From: Halorientalis regularis
GTDB lineage: Archaea; Halobacteriota; Halobacteria; Halobacteriales; Haloarculaceae
NCBI RefSeq assembly: GCF_023698535.1
Contig: NZ_JALJCL010000007.1
Coordinates: 124,001 to 188,000 of the forward strand
Reading direction: 5' to 3'
DNA length: 64,000 nucleotides
The position numbers and the translations under genes were made by a program. The number at the start of each line of letters is the position of its first letter. The stretch's first letter is position 1. Below are positions 36,491 to 45,101 of the stretch, one piece after another. The notes beneath the pieces are model-generated. The model was not told where the DNA came from and made no database searches. It saw only the letters and a program-made list of their open reading frames with translations.

Positions 36491-37726
36491 TCAGTTTCCG
36501 CTCTCGACCAGTAGCGTGTCCAGCGCGTCCGGAACCACCAGCACGTCACTGCCGGGGTCGACGGCATCCGCGACGGAGTCGCGGGCGTGCAGCAGACAGT
36601 CTTCGACGATTTCGGGATGCTGGCTGTCGGTCACGTACACGTCGTGGTCCCGGAGCGTCCGCGCGACGACGAACGCCCGCTGTGCGCCGGGTTCGTAGCC
36701 CGTCCGCATCTCGTCGTAGAGCGCGGCGGCGCTCTCGGCCCCGCTCAGCCGGTCGTAGAACCGGCGTTCGCCGGTCCCCGCCCCCGCACCTTCGGGGATC
36801 GCGGCCGGGATCACGACGCGCCCGCTCTCCCTGAGGGGGTTGCGGTCGCCCAGGACCACGTAGGTCGCGGCCCGCGTCGTCTGGTAGAGGTTGGCGTCTT
36901 TCGGCGCGCCGACGCCCGCGATCACGGCGTCGTAGTCTCGGCTTACCGGCACCGAGAGCGCCTCGCGGCCGACCGCGGCGAGGTCGCGGACGACGTTCCG
37001 AGTGTCGCCCGCGCTCGCCCCCAGAAAGCCTGACGGGCCGTGGGTCACGTTCAGACAGAAGTCCAGCCCGATCTCGTCGCCCGCGCGGTCGACGGCCGCC
37101 CGGAAGGGGTTACCTTCGACCCGACCGAGGCGAACACCCTCGTTCGCGAGCATCTCCGGGCCGTGGGTGTACCGGATCAGCGACTCGCTCCCGGCACCGA
37201 TAGCGACCGTCTTGGCACCGCCGGAGAAGCCCGCGTACTGGTGGGGTTCGACCATCCCGGTCGAGACCACCAAGTCGGCCTCGGCGACGCATTCGTGGAC
37301 CTCGACCGGACAGTCGTCGACGGTCCCGACCTGGACGGTCTCCGCTGGGTCGTGATTCGTCGCCAGATCGGCGTGGTCGCCCAGGCCCGCCTCGATCTCG
37401 TCGTCGGTCATCGGTCGGTGGAGGCCGAGGCCAAGCAGGACAGTGACCTGCTCGCGGGCGACGCCTGCTCGCCGGAGTTCCGAGAGCAGCACGTCCACGA
37501 GCACGTCGTCGGGCGTCGCGCGGGTCACGTCGGTCACGACGAGGGTCACGAGGTCGTCCGGGTCCGCAAGTCGGGCGAGTTCGGAGCCATGCGGGTCGGC
37601 CACGGCGCGCTCGGCCGCCGCTCGCACGTCGACCGCCTCGCCGCCCGGCGGCTCGGCGACGGTCACGTCGCAATCCGGGAGCGAGACCGAGACCTCCGAG
37701 TCGCCCAGCGGGAGCGTGAATGGCAT
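36491..37726 (-). CDS. LarA-like nickel-pincer racemase/epimerase family protein
   Basis: A 411-residue LarA-family (DUF2088) protein. LarA racemises lactate with a nickel pincer cofactor bound through Lys. Motifs expected for the family are present: GLHRPMTDDE (LarA GTHRPMT), then VEPHQYAGFSGGAKTVAIGAG with His and the candidate cofactor Lys near residue 175, and RYTHGPEM with a further His. LarB, LarC and LarE, which make the cofactor, are not adjacent. The substrate may be another 2-hydroxy acid rather than lactate. Confidence 0.85.
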   Translation of the reverse strand: MPFTLPLGDSEVSVSLPDCDVTVAEPPGGEAVDVRAAAERAVADPHGSELARLADPDDLVTLVVTDVTRATPDDVLVDVLLSELRRAGVAREQVTVLLGLGLHRPMTDDEIEAGLGDHADLATNHDPAETVQVGTVDDCPVEVHECVAEADLVVSTGMVEPHQYAGFSGGAKTVAIGAGSESLIRYTHGPEMLANEGVRLGRVEGNPFRAAVDRAGDEIGLDFCLNVTHGPSGFLGASAGDTRNVVRDLAAVGREALSVPVSRDYDAVIAGVGAPKDANLYQTTRAATYVVLGDRNPLRESGRVVIPAAIPEGAGAGTGERRFYDRLSGAESAAALYDEMRTGYEPGAQRAFVVARTLRDHDVYVTDSQHPEIVEDCLLHARDSVADAVDPGSDVLVVPDALDTLLVESGN

Positions 37727-37766
37727 GGACGAGTCTGGGTGGGTGAGCGAAAAGAGCTTACCGGCG

Positions 37767-40568
37767 TCACCGCGCCCACTCGACCATCCGGCCGTAGACC
37801 GGATCGGTGCCGAGCGCGTCGGCGTCGCCCACGAGGACGAGGGCCTTCTTCGCCCGCGTCAGGGCGACGTTGATCCGGCGGTAGTCCTCGAAGATGGGAC
37901 CGTCGAGGGTGTCGGTCGCCACGAAGGAAACGACGATCACCGCCTTCGAGGACCCCTGGAACCGATCCACGGTGTCGACGGTCACGCCGGCCGGCGCGCG
38001 CTTGTTGATCTCCGCGACCTGCGCGCGGTAGGGCGCGATGACGCCGATCTCCTCCGGCGGCACGCCCGCGTCGACGTAGGACTGGACGGTCCCGACCACC
38101 GCCGCGGCCTCCACCGGGTTGGTGTTGCCCCGCGCCTGCCCGTCGGGGTCGACGAACGCCACCGAATCCCGGAGGTTCGGGGGGAGCGCGTCGGTCTCGA
38201 CCCCCGCGAGGTCGTCGATGCGCTGGCTCGCCACCTCGCCGGTCGCGGGGCGCAACTGTCCGTCGTAGAACTCTCGGGAGGCGAACGCCTGGATGCGCTG
38301 GGACATCCGATACTGGCGGCCGAGCATGACGCCCGCATCGGGATATTGCTCGATCAGCCGCTCGAACAGCGAGGTCTGCAGGGGGGCGGCCGCCCCACCC
38401 TCGTCGTCGTCAGCGGCCTGAACCACCGGCGGGAGTTGCTGGTGGTCGCCGACGAGGACGGATTTGTCGGCCAGCGAGACCGCCGCCAGCGTCGCCGGTT
38501 CGGTCAGCTGGCCGGCCTCGTCGACCAGCGCCACGTCGAAGGACTGCTCGCGCATCACCGTCGATCCACACGAGGCCGTCGTCGCCGCGACGACCGAGGC
38601 GTCCCGGAGTCGCCCGGCAAGTTCCTGTGGGTCGCCGCTGTCGGGCAGGCGGTACGCCTGCATGTCCGGCCGGACGCCCGTCTCGGTACCCATCCGGACG
38701 ATGTCCTCGAATCCCTGGTCTTCGAGGGCCTCGATGGCGTTGTCGACCGCGCGGTTGGTGAACGCCGTCAGGAGGACGCGCTCGCCGCGTTCCACGAGGG
38801 CGCGAACGGTCCGGGCGAGGGTGTAGGTCTTCCCGGTGCCGGGCGGGCCGTGGATCAGGGCCACGTCCTCTGCCCGGACCGCCAGCGAGACCGCCTCGTT
38901 CTGAGCCTCGTTGTTGTCGATGTAGACGGTGTCGTCCTCGCCGAACTCCGGCTCGCGGCGGCCGAACAGGACCGCCTTCTTCTCCGGGGACTGCTTGAGG
39001 ACGGCGTCGTGGAGCGCGGTGAGCATCCGGTCGGTGCCGATCTCTGAGGGGTACACGTCCAGCCGCCGCAACTCGACCGGTTCGTCCGTGGTGACGACGA
39101 CCTCCTCCCCGAGTTCCTCCACCCGGGCCAGCTCCGTCCGGCCGCGGACCGGGTGCCCGTCGCTGGCCAGCACCACGTCGCCCTCCCGAATTTTCGAGAC
39201 CGCACTGGTCCCCTGCGCCCGGAGTTCCCAGCGACCGCCGTCGCGCTCGGTCTGACCGATGGGTTCGAGATCGATCAGCGCCCGGTCGTCTTCGGCCCGT
39301 TCCTCGCCACTCTGTCGCCAGAGCTTCGTGTACTCGCGGTGGACGGCCCGGCGCTCGGCCTCGATGGCCCGGTAGAACCGGTCGAAGTACTCGCGTTCGT
39401 CCTCGGGGATCGGACTGCCGACCTGTCCGGCCTTCGATTCCTGGTCGAGCCGGCCCGAGACGGCCATGCAGGTGTCCTGCTCGAAGCAGTACTCGCACTT
39501 CGCGTCGGCCTCGAAGCCCGTCGGCACGCTCACGTCGTGTTCCATCGCTGCGATCTCGTTCCGGGTGCGGACGACGAACTTCAGGAGGCCGGGGCCGAGC
39601 GAGAACTCCTTGGCCGGCGAGAGATCGCCGGTTTCCTCGGTCCGCTCGACGGCGGCGTTCTTGGTGTAGAGCAGGGTTCCGGTGTCGGGGGCCTCGTCGG
39701 CGTGGTCGCCGTCCGGAACGCTCCTCTGACCACCATCCGTGGCGGTCTCCGCACCGCCGTCCGCGACGGCCTGCTCACCGAGCAGGAGTGCGTAACAGGC
39801 CGCCTGGATCTTGTCCTGGAATCTGGGTTCGCGCTTGGTGTTTTTCCCGGTCTTGAGTTCGACCGGTCCGCCACGGCGAACGGCGTCGGCTCGCCCTTTC
39901 AGGCCGTACGTTTCGCTGACGAGCGTCTGCTCGGAGCGCCACTCGTTCTCCACGGGGCTGAAGCCCCGTTCCGAACTGTCGGCGGCTGAAGCCGCCCCGT
40001 CCGTGTCGGTAAGCGTCCCTTGCCGGAGCCAGCCCTCGATGGCGCTGGCGTGATCTCTGACCTCGGCGGCGACGGCCTCGGGGTCTTTGTCCAGCAGGCC
40101 GAGTTCGAGACCGGCCTCGGCGACGCGTTCGTCGATAGCGTCGTCGAGGTCCCGGCCACGGAGGAGGTCGCCGAACACCTCGTGGACGATAGTCCCCTTG
40201 ACGACTGGGTAGGCTAGTTCCAGCCCGGAGAGTTTGTTGAGGTAGTACATCCGGGGACACTGCACCCACGAGCGCACGTCGGTCACGTCCACGAGGAAGC
40301 CAGGTTCGACGACGACCATCGACTCCCGTTGGGTGGCGTACTGGATCTCGCCACGGAACTCGTCTTCCTCGACGTTGGTCACGAGCAGTTCCATCCCGGG
40401 GTCGAGGTAGTCGGTGGTCTCGGTCCACTTCCCCCAGAGCGTGACCGTCACGGCCTCGGCCTGCCCGCTGTCGGGCCGCATCCGAACTTCAGCGAGGTCA
40501 CTGGTCCCGCGACTGGTCTCCACAGTTCGGATGTCCCCGACCTCGACGACCGGTCCGCGGAGTTGCAC
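37767..40568 (-). CDS. Dna2-like nuclease-helicase (Cas4-type nuclease fused to SF1 helicase)
   Basis: A 933-residue fusion from GTG at 40568 (a TTG 27 nt upstream is an alternative). Order: N-terminal OB-like region, a RecB/Cas4 nuclease with first iron-sulfur Cys in WVQCPRMYYL (near 104), His of TIVHEVFGDLL, GRADAVRRGGPVELKTGK (Asp and ExK) and QDKIQAACYALLL, then CEYCFEQDTC completing the 4Fe-4S cluster. The C-terminal SF1 helicase has GPPGTGKTYTL (near 571), DEAGQL (near 680) and VDRFQGSSKAVIVVS (near 860). Probable roles: flap cleavage, end resection, replication repair. A single gene; no CRISPR genes nearby. Confidence 0.9.
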   Translation of the reverse strand: MQLRGPVVEVGDIRTVETSRGTSDLAEVRMRPDSGQAEAVTVTLWGKWTETTDYLDPGMELLVTNVEEDEFRGEIQYATQRESMVVVEPGFLVDVTDVRSWVQCPRMYYLNKLSGLELAYPVVKGTIVHEVFGDLLRGRDLDDAIDERVAEAGLELGLLDKDPEAVAAEVRDHASAIEGWLRQGTLTDTDGAASAADSSERGFSPVENEWRSEQTLVSETYGLKGRADAVRRGGPVELKTGKNTKREPRFQDKIQAACYALLLGEQAVADGGAETATDGGQRSVPDGDHADEAPDTGTLLYTKNAAVERTEETGDLSPAKEFSLGPGLLKFVVRTRNEIAAMEHDVSVPTGFEADAKCEYCFEQDTCMAVSGRLDQESKAGQVGSPIPEDEREYFDRFYRAIEAERRAVHREYTKLWRQSGEERAEDDRALIDLEPIGQTERDGGRWELRAQGTSAVSKIREGDVVLASDGHPVRGRTELARVEELGEEVVVTTDEPVELRRLDVYPSEIGTDRMLTALHDAVLKQSPEKKAVLFGRREPEFGEDDTVYIDNNEAQNEAVSLAVRAEDVALIHGPPGTGKTYTLARTVRALVERGERVLLTAFTNRAVDNAIEALEDQGFEDIVRMGTETGVRPDMQAYRLPDSGDPQELAGRLRDASVVAATTASCGSTVMREQSFDVALVDEAGQLTEPATLAAVSLADKSVLVGDHQQLPPVVQAADDDEGGAAAPLQTSLFERLIEQYPDAGVMLGRQYRMSQRIQAFASREFYDGQLRPATGEVASQRIDDLAGVETDALPPNLRDSVAFVDPDGQARGNTNPVEAAAVVGTVQSYVDAGVPPEEIGVIAPYRAQVAEINKRAPAGVTVDTVDRFQGSSKAVIVVSFVATDTLDGPIFEDYRRINVALTRAKKALVLVGDADALGTDPVYGRMVEWAR

Positions 40569-40677
40569 TTGTGGGGGAACCGGCCGAGCGAACAAAAGCC
40601 CTCCCCTCGACGGCCCGGCGATGGACGAGTCGCTCTCGGTACGCTCGACTTACTGCGGGGACGGACCGGCCCTACGA

Positions 40678-41067
40678 CTAGAGGGTCTCGGGGTCGCGGA
40701 AGGTGTCGTCGACGGGCGGCGCGCCGATGGCCAGCACCAGCCCCTCGTCGTCACCGAGGTACTCGTGGCCGTGTCCGACCTCCGGGCCGGCGGCGTAGGC
40801 CGTCCCCGGGCCGATGGTCCGGGTCTCGGGGTCGTCGGGGTCGCCCAGCGTCACCTCGAACTCACCCTCTAGCACGTAGAACACTTCCTCCTGTTCCCGG
40901 TGGGCGTGAAACGCCGTGTTGTCACCGGGTTCGTAGCGCCACACGTTGAGGTGACTCTCTTCGAGACCCAGCGCCGCGGTGAGCTGTTTGTGCCCGGCCG
41001 GGAACTGATCGATCCCCGCCATCTCGATCTCGTCGACATCGTCCAGATCCACCACCTCGTACTCCAT
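40678..41067 (-). CDS. Cupin domain protein
   Basis: A 129-residue single-cupin protein. The metal motif is FHAHREQEEVFYVLEGEFEV (near residue 53), with a second motif GPEVGHGHEYLG (near 95). These His/Glu residues normally hold one metal ion. Cupins include isomerases, dioxygenases and sensors, so the activity cannot be fixed. It lies between the Dna2-like gene and a divergent lipoprotein. Confidence 0.85.
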   Translation of the reverse strand: MEYEVVDLDDVDEIEMAGIDQFPAGHKQLTAALGLEESHLNVWRYEPGDNTAFHAHREQEEVFYVLEGEFEVTLGDPDDPETRTIGPGTAYAAGPEVGHGHEYLGDDEGLVLAIGAPPVDDTFRDPETL

Positions 41068-41119
41068 ACGACTCCGGCCGACCCCGGTCGGCTTGAAACC
41101 GACGGAGGATCGGCCAGGC

Positions 41120-41128
41120 TTTTTATTA
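41120..41128 (+). promoter_or_regulatory. Box A of the Cys-lipoprotein gene
   Basis: TTTTTATTA lies about 24 nt before the ATG at 41149, consistent with a leaderless transcript. It sits 60 bp from the start of the divergent cupin gene. Confidence 0.5.
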
Positions 41129-41148
41129 CCCGACTGCTATCCCGAATC

Positions 41149-42048
41149 ATGCGACGGGCTCGACGGGTGGTCACGGCGGGTGTGCTGGCGGTGTTGCTGG
41201 TGCTGGCGGGCTGTAGCGGCCCCAGCGGCGACTTCGGCGGCGACCCGACGCCGCTCCCGACGCCGGACCTCGACGACGAGGACGGGACGCCGACGCCGCC
41301 GGCGGTAACGCCCGCGCCCCCGTCGAGCGCCGACACGGAGCGCGGCCGAGCCTTCCTCGAGGGACTGTCGACCTCGCAGTTCCCCGTCCGGTCGGTCACG
41401 ACGGCAAACGGCGCGTTCCGGGTGACGTACGTCTCGAACGACGGCCGCCTGCTCCGGGATGCGTACGTCCTGGGGCTGGCCTACGGCGGGACGGTCAACC
41501 GGACCTGGCGGAACGACTCGACCTGGGCCGCCACCAAGATGGACGCGCTGGCGGTCGGTGCCGACGGTGGGGCGCTCGCCCGCTACCGGATGCCCGCGTC
41601 GTGGCCGCTGCAGTACTTCCGGGGGACGATCTCGGCGGAAACCTTCAGTTCGCGACTCCGAGCCACGCTCGAGCGGACTGGCTCGGACGGGCAGTATCCG
41701 GAGCGAAGCGGACAGTTGACCGACTTCTACAACACGGCCGACCGGACGGCGGTGAACGTCGCCGGCGCGTCGACCCGCAACCGGACCGTCTTCATGACCG
41801 TGCGTGCGCCGGCCGCCGACCGCGAGCGCCTGCGCTCGGCGCTCTCCGAAGTCGTCGCGGCGTACGGGTCGGCGACGGCCGACTGGGAGACGGCGGCGCT
41901 GGAACTTTCGATCCGGGACCGCGACGGCGAGTTCGTGGGCTGGTACCGGGCCGACGCGGACTTCGCGGCGAACGTCTCGGCTGGCGAGGCCGACGTGACC
42001 CTCGCCGAGCGACGCTTTCTGGCAGAGGGCGGGCGACTCCTCGGGTGA
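41149..42048 (+). CDS. Haloarchaeal membrane-anchored lipoprotein
   Basis: A 299-residue protein with a Sec-type lipoprotein signal: RRARRVVTAGVLAVLLVLAG then Cys in AGCSGPSG. A Pro/Thr/Asp-rich linker follows (residues 25-60). The globular remainder has repeats of YxV/RxT type, for example FRVTYVSNDGRLLRDAYVLG, and ends LAERRFLAEGGRLLG. No family was recognised. Start taken at the ATG that yields the signal peptide, matching the box A; the longer open frame upstream overlaps the cupin gene. Confidence 0.75.
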   Translation: MRRARRVVTAGVLAVLLVLAGCSGPSGDFGGDPTPLPTPDLDDEDGTPTPPAVTPAPPSSADTERGRAFLEGLSTSQFPVRSVTTANGAFRVTYVSNDGRLLRDAYVLGLAYGGTVNRTWRNDSTWAATKMDALAVGADGGALARYRMPASWPLQYFRGTISAETFSSRLRATLERTGSDGQYPERSGQLTDFYNTADRTAVNVAGASTRNRTVFMTVRAPAADRERLRSALSEVVAAYGSATADWETAALELSIRDRDGEFVGWYRADADFAANVSAGEADVTLAERRFLAEGGRLLG

Positions 42049-42114
42049 TCCGGCGGTGCGAGCCAGCTGCTATCGACACGTTTTCGGCGGCCGAGGCCCA
42101 CGAATCGAGTAGCT

Positions 42115-42657
42115 ATGCGCGTCAGAGACTGGCAGGACATCCTCGAGGACGTCGTGGAGAGCGACGCGGACCCGGGTGGGTGGCGGGCCGTGGGTGGCGA
42201 CCGCGCCGACGGCATCGGTGAGGACCTGTACGTCGGCCACCCTGACGCCGCCGTCTACCAGCTCAAGACCTACGCGAAGAATCCGTTCGAGGTCCAGGGC
42301 GTCGGGACCCGCGTCGCCCGGCGCATCGACGAGGACCTCGACGACCTGTTCCCGAGCGAGGATTCGGGCCGCTTCGGCGTCCAGCAACCAATCGAGGAGG
42401 ACGACGCAGAGGACAAAGTCTCCGAACTGGAGGAAGTCCTGAAGGCACACGCCGACGCTCCGACGACTCCGGACGCGCTGTTCGACGACGTGATGGAGAC
42501 GCTAGACAGCCCCGCCTTCGGTCCCGCGGACATCGAGTTCGACGACCGGCCCGGTGAACTCGACGACCTCTCGGCGACCTTCGAGGAGGCCGAGGAACTG
42601 CTCGACGCGGAACTGGACGATCTGGTCGAAGACACCGTGAGCCGCGGGTTCGAGTAG
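42115..42657 (+). CDS. Conserved haloarchaeal protein, function unknown
   Basis: A 180-residue very acidic soluble protein starting MRVRDWQDILEDVVESDADP. The first ~90 residues contain GEDLYVGHPDAAVYQLKTYAKNPF and VGTRVARRIDEDLDDLF; the rest is an acidic helical region ending in ELDDLVEDTVSRGFE. No catalytic motif was seen. ATG immediately follows a gap of 66 bp from the lipoprotein gene; it may be co-transcribed. Confidence 0.65.
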   Translation: MRVRDWQDILEDVVESDADPGGWRAVGGDRADGIGEDLYVGHPDAAVYQLKTYAKNPFEVQGVGTRVARRIDEDLDDLFPSEDSGRFGVQQPIEEDDAEDKVSELEEVLKAHADAPTTPDALFDDVMETLDSPAFGPADIEFDDRPGELDDLSATFEEAEELLDAELDDLVEDTVSRGFE

Positions 42658-42895
42658 TCAGCGGCCGATCGAGCGGAGATAGCTTAGATATCCCGCATCA
42701 CCGCACAGCCGTCGCTGGCCCCCGTCTCGACCTCGGCACCGGAGAACCACCAGGTTGCGGTAGCGCTCACGACGCCACTCCCCGCTCCGTACACGGACGT
42801 TCCCCGGGCGCTCCCAGCTGCATCCGCCTGTCCCTCGGAAATAAAATTCCCGACAGGTAGTGCGGAACGGTATTTTTTCGGTTTGGTGTTTTTAC
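42658..42895. other. Gene-poor flank left of the IS element; possible remnant
   Basis: This 238-bp stretch has no confident gene. On the minus strand an open frame runs from the IS edge to a TAA at 42684-42686 with haloarchaeal-looking residues (GSARGTSVYGAG, WWFSGAEVE), but no start codon lies before the IS. It may be the 3' end of a gene cut by the insertion. The 60 bp next to the IS are AT-rich and end in TTTTTAC, a plausible insertion target. Confidence 0.35.
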
Positions 42896-42914
42896 AGCGG
42901 TAGCGAGGCGAAAG

Positions 42915-42934
42915 CCCACCCCTTCAGGGGTGGG
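42915..42934 (+). repeat. Left-end hairpin of the IS element
   Basis: Perfect 8-bp stem with a 4-nt TTCA loop. In IS200/IS605 elements such subterminal hairpins are bound by TnpA in single-stranded DNA. Confidence 0.75.
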
Positions 42935-43008
42935 ATAAAGCCGACAACTGGGAATCTCTCCACGCCCATAGCCACGGCTGGGGTTAGATGTCTAAGTAAC
43001 ATCTTTAG

Positions 43009-43422
43009 GTGAGCAACTTCTATATGCTGACGATGCCTCGTGGGTTCGACAGGGAACGTACCAACATCCACAAACTCCAGTACCACTTCATCTGGTGTCC
43101 GAAGTACCGCAAATCGGTGCTTGAGGGTGAGGTACGTGACCGTCTCGAAGAACTCATCGAGGAGAAGGCCGACGAACTCGACCTCGAAATCTTGGAGTTG
43201 GCGATTCGCCCCGACCACGTACACTTGTTCATCACGGGCGACCCGACACTCGCGCCGAACAAGATAATGCAACAGGTCAAGGGCTACTCCTCGCGCCACC
43301 TCCGCGACGAGTTCGACTTCGGCCTCCCCTCACTGTGGACGCGCTCGTACTTCGTCTCAACTGCGGGTGACGTATCCAGCGAAGTCATCGAGGAGTACAT
43401 CGACGCCCAGGCAGGTGAGTAG
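43009..43422 (+). CDS. tnpA: TnpA, Y1 HUH transposase of IS200/IS605 family
   Basis: A 137-residue single-strand transposase. HQ-type YHFIWCPKYRKS (near residue 26), HUH motif RPDHVHLFI (near 68) and the candidate nucleophilic Tyr in VIEEYIDAQ near the C-terminus are present. It cuts and rejoins top-strand ends at hairpin-adjacent tetramers. The GTG at 43009 is used; ATG codons at 43024 and 43033 are equally possible and would give 132 or 129 residues. Appears intact. Confidence 0.92.
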   Translation: MSNFYMLTMPRGFDRERTNIHKLQYHFIWCPKYRKSVLEGEVRDRLEELIEEKADELDLEILELAIRPDHVHLFITGDPTLAPNKIMQQVKGYSSRHLRDEFDFGLPSLWTRSYFVSTAGDVSSEVIEEYIDAQAGE

Positions 43423-43424
43423 TT

Positions 43425-44579
43425 ATGCAACGGACCGTCTCAACCACGGTGCGGGTCAAACTCCACTCGCTGACCAACAGGAAAGCCGACCTGCTCGCCC
43501 GTGAGTACGAGGCGTTCCAGACCGAGGTACACGGTGGAGACGCCACCCTCTACTCCGCGACCGACCAGCAGGCATCGAAAGTCCAGCGACAGAAAGACCC
43601 GAACCCCGACACCGAACAGCCCGTCGTCCTCCGCAACGACGTGTTCGACGTCGCTCACGACGAAGACACCGTTCTCTCGTCGTGGTGGGTCAAAGTTCCC
43701 GTCTACGACCCCGAGCGCGGACGGGGCAACTCCATCTGGTGTCCCGCCTACGTCCCACACAAGGACGAACAACTCGTCCGTGAGGGCGATGTTCGGGACA
43801 GTGAACTGGTGCGCCGTGACGGTGACTGGTACGTTCATCTCGTCGTGAAGCGGTCTGTGACCGTCCAAGACGAGTACGACGACGTGCTGGCTATCGACAT
43901 GGGCGCACGGTGGGTCGCTACCTGCGCGTTCCTCTCTGACCGCAAAACCATGTTCTACGGCGAGGAAGTGCGTCGTATCCGCGAACACTACAAGCAATTG
44001 CGGAAGTCCATCGGGAAAGCAAAACCCCGACAGGGACAGCAAGTGGTCGAGCGTATCGGGGACGCGGAAGCGCGGAAGGTGGACGACCGCCTCCACAAGA
44101 TTGCTCGCCAAATCGTGGAAGACGCCGAAGAACGGAACGCAATCATCGTCGTGGGCGACCTCGGCGGGATTCGCAAGGACAACGACAAAGGGCGGTACGT
44201 CAACGACAAGACCCACAAGATGCCGTTCGCCCGCCTGCTCAACTACATCGAGTACAAAGCCTACGACGCAGGCATCGGCGTGCAATTGGTCGAAGAGTAC
44301 GATACGTCGAAGACGTGCAACCGCTGTGCTTGCGAGGGCATCCGTGAGACGCAGGGGCGGTTTGAGTGTCCCGAGTGTGGGCTGGACGACAACGCCGACA
44401 AGAACGGTGCGCTGAATATTGGCAAACGAGCCTTGGGCAAGTTCTCGAAACCGCTGTCCGAGGCGGGGGCCGTACTGGCACGGCCCGAAACGCAGGTCAT
44501 CGTCCCACGCGACGACGAACCTGCGAACCTCTCCGTATCCGTGGGTTCAACCCCCAGTGGGGGAACCCCACGGCTTTAG
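43425..44579 (+). CDS. tnpB: TnpB, IS605 OrfB-family RNA-guided nuclease homologue
   Basis: A 384-residue TnpB. The RuvC-like core has first Asp in VLAIDMGARWVATCAF (near 151), the second motif VVGDLGGIRKDN (near 244), a zinc ribbon CNRC/CPECG, and third Asp in DDNADKNGALNI (near 325). The usual acidic residue of the second motif (EDL) reads GDL here. TnpB uses a guide RNA from the element's right end to cleave target DNA and favour IS retention. The C-terminus overlaps the right-end hairpin. Full length, no frameshift. Confidence 0.9.
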   Translation: MQRTVSTTVRVKLHSLTNRKADLLAREYEAFQTEVHGGDATLYSATDQQASKVQRQKDPNPDTEQPVVLRNDVFDVAHDEDTVLSSWWVKVPVYDPERGRGNSIWCPAYVPHKDEQLVREGDVRDSELVRRDGDWYVHLVVKRSVTVQDEYDDVLAIDMGARWVATCAFLSDRKTMFYGEEVRRIREHYKQLRKSIGKAKPRQGQQVVERIGDAEARKVDDRLHKIARQIVEDAEERNAIIVVGDLGGIRKDNDKGRYVNDKTHKMPFARLLNYIEYKAYDAGIGVQLVEEYDTSKTCNRCACEGIRETQGRFECPECGLDDNADKNGALNIGKRALGKFSKPLSEAGAVLARPETQVIVPRDDEPANLSVSVGSTPSGGTPRL

Positions 44580-44610
44580 CCGTGGGAGGAGGTCAGGCGA
44601 CACACGACGG
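44400..44610 (+). ncRNA. Predicted reRNA/omegaRNA region at the tnpB 3' end
   Basis: TnpB guides normally come from the right end, overlapping the tnpB 3' end, with the flanking DNA as the spacer. Here two stacked hairpins (CCCCC-AGT-GGGGG at 44551-44563 and 44567-44586) precede the flank. The extent is an estimate; no promoter can be defined, and this rests on family knowledge. Confidence 0.35.
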
Positions 44611-44707
44611 CGTGTCCGTCCCGATTGCGGGTGCGGTGACGTGGCACCTTCCGGACGGGGAATTCCATGCCTGGCAGGGCCGCGTGATCGACATTGCGTC
44701 CCGGTGA
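44598..44707 (+). pseudogene. Possible 3' remnant of a gene cut by the IS insertion
   Basis: Right after the IS the forward frame reads THDGVSVPIAGAVTWHLPDG... and ends IDIASR at TGA (44705-44707). The composition is coding-like but no start exists outside the IS. It lacks recognisable domains. It points away from the IS, like the left-flank remnant, so the two may come from different, divergently oriented genes. Confidence 0.35.
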
Positions 44708-44998
44708 TCAGGCCAGGATCGTACTCTCTCCGAGGTACTGGTCTTCCCACTCGCGGCGTGCTTCGAGTTCGCGGCGACCCCGTTTGGTGACGTTGTAGAC
44801 GTTCGTCCGGCGGTCTTTCTTCCCTTTCTCGACGAGGCCTTTCTCGACAAGGGTGTCGAGGTTCGGGTAGAGCCGGCCGTGATGGATCTCGCCCTCGTAG
44901 TACTCCTCGAGGGCGTCCTTGATTGCGAGCCCGTGCGGTTCGTCGTACCCGGCGATGACGTACAGCAGATCACGCTGGAATCCAGTCAGATCGTACAC
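44708..44998 (-). CDS. PadR family transcriptional regulator
   Basis: A 96-residue winged-helix protein. GFQRDLLYVIAGYDEPHGLAI is the PadR helix-turn-helix start, followed by LYPNLDTLVEKGLVEKG and TNVYNVTKRGRRELEAR. It is a short archaeal PadR, probably a dimeric repressor with no long C-terminal helix. GTG start at 44998 sits 25 nt behind TTTAATTT, giving a leaderless transcript. No effector is apparent. Confidence 0.87.
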   Translation of the reverse strand: MYDLTGFQRDLLYVIAGYDEPHGLAIKDALEEYYEGEIHHGRLYPNLDTLVEKGLVEKGKKDRRTNVYNVTKRGRRELEARREWEDQYLGESTILA

Positions 44999-45019
44999 AC
45001 ATCGTTATACCTACCTGAT

Positions 45020-45028
45020 TAAATTAAA
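45020..45028 (-). promoter_or_regulatory. Box A of the padR gene
   Basis: The minus strand reads TTTAATTTA centred about 26 nt before the GTG, in an otherwise GC-rich background. Confidence 0.5.
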
Positions 45029-45101
45029 TCTATCGTCTGTCGGAAAGTTTCGCCGTCCCTGCCGGACGCAGCGTCGCAGTTTCGGGGGCCGCCGAACGGA
45101 C

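Larger units (their letters stand above)
42896..44597 (+). mobile_element. IS200/IS605-type insertion sequence with tnpA and tnpB
   Basis: The element carries a Y1 transposase gene and a tnpB gene, both forward, 2 bp apart. Left end: an 8-bp hairpin CCCACCCC-TTCA-GGGGTGGG at 42915-42934. Right end: hairpin CCCACGGC-TTTA-GCCGTGGG at 44567-44586, with the tnpB stop inside it. The left flank TTTAC (42891-42895) fits the target tetramer preference of this family. No terminal inverted repeats or target duplication, as expected. The exact right tip (44590-44600) is estimated from the position after GTGGGAGGAGGTCA. Confidence 0.8.

Noticed and set aside
37767-40568. The Cas4-like nuclease as part of a CRISPR adaptation module
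   Set aside because: It is fused to an SF1 helicase in the Dna2 arrangement and no cas1/cas2 are present.
44366-44707. Forward ORF spanning the tnpB 3' end and right flank
   Set aside because: The tnpB overlap is in another frame; only the part after the IS has coding-like residues, kept as a possible remnant.
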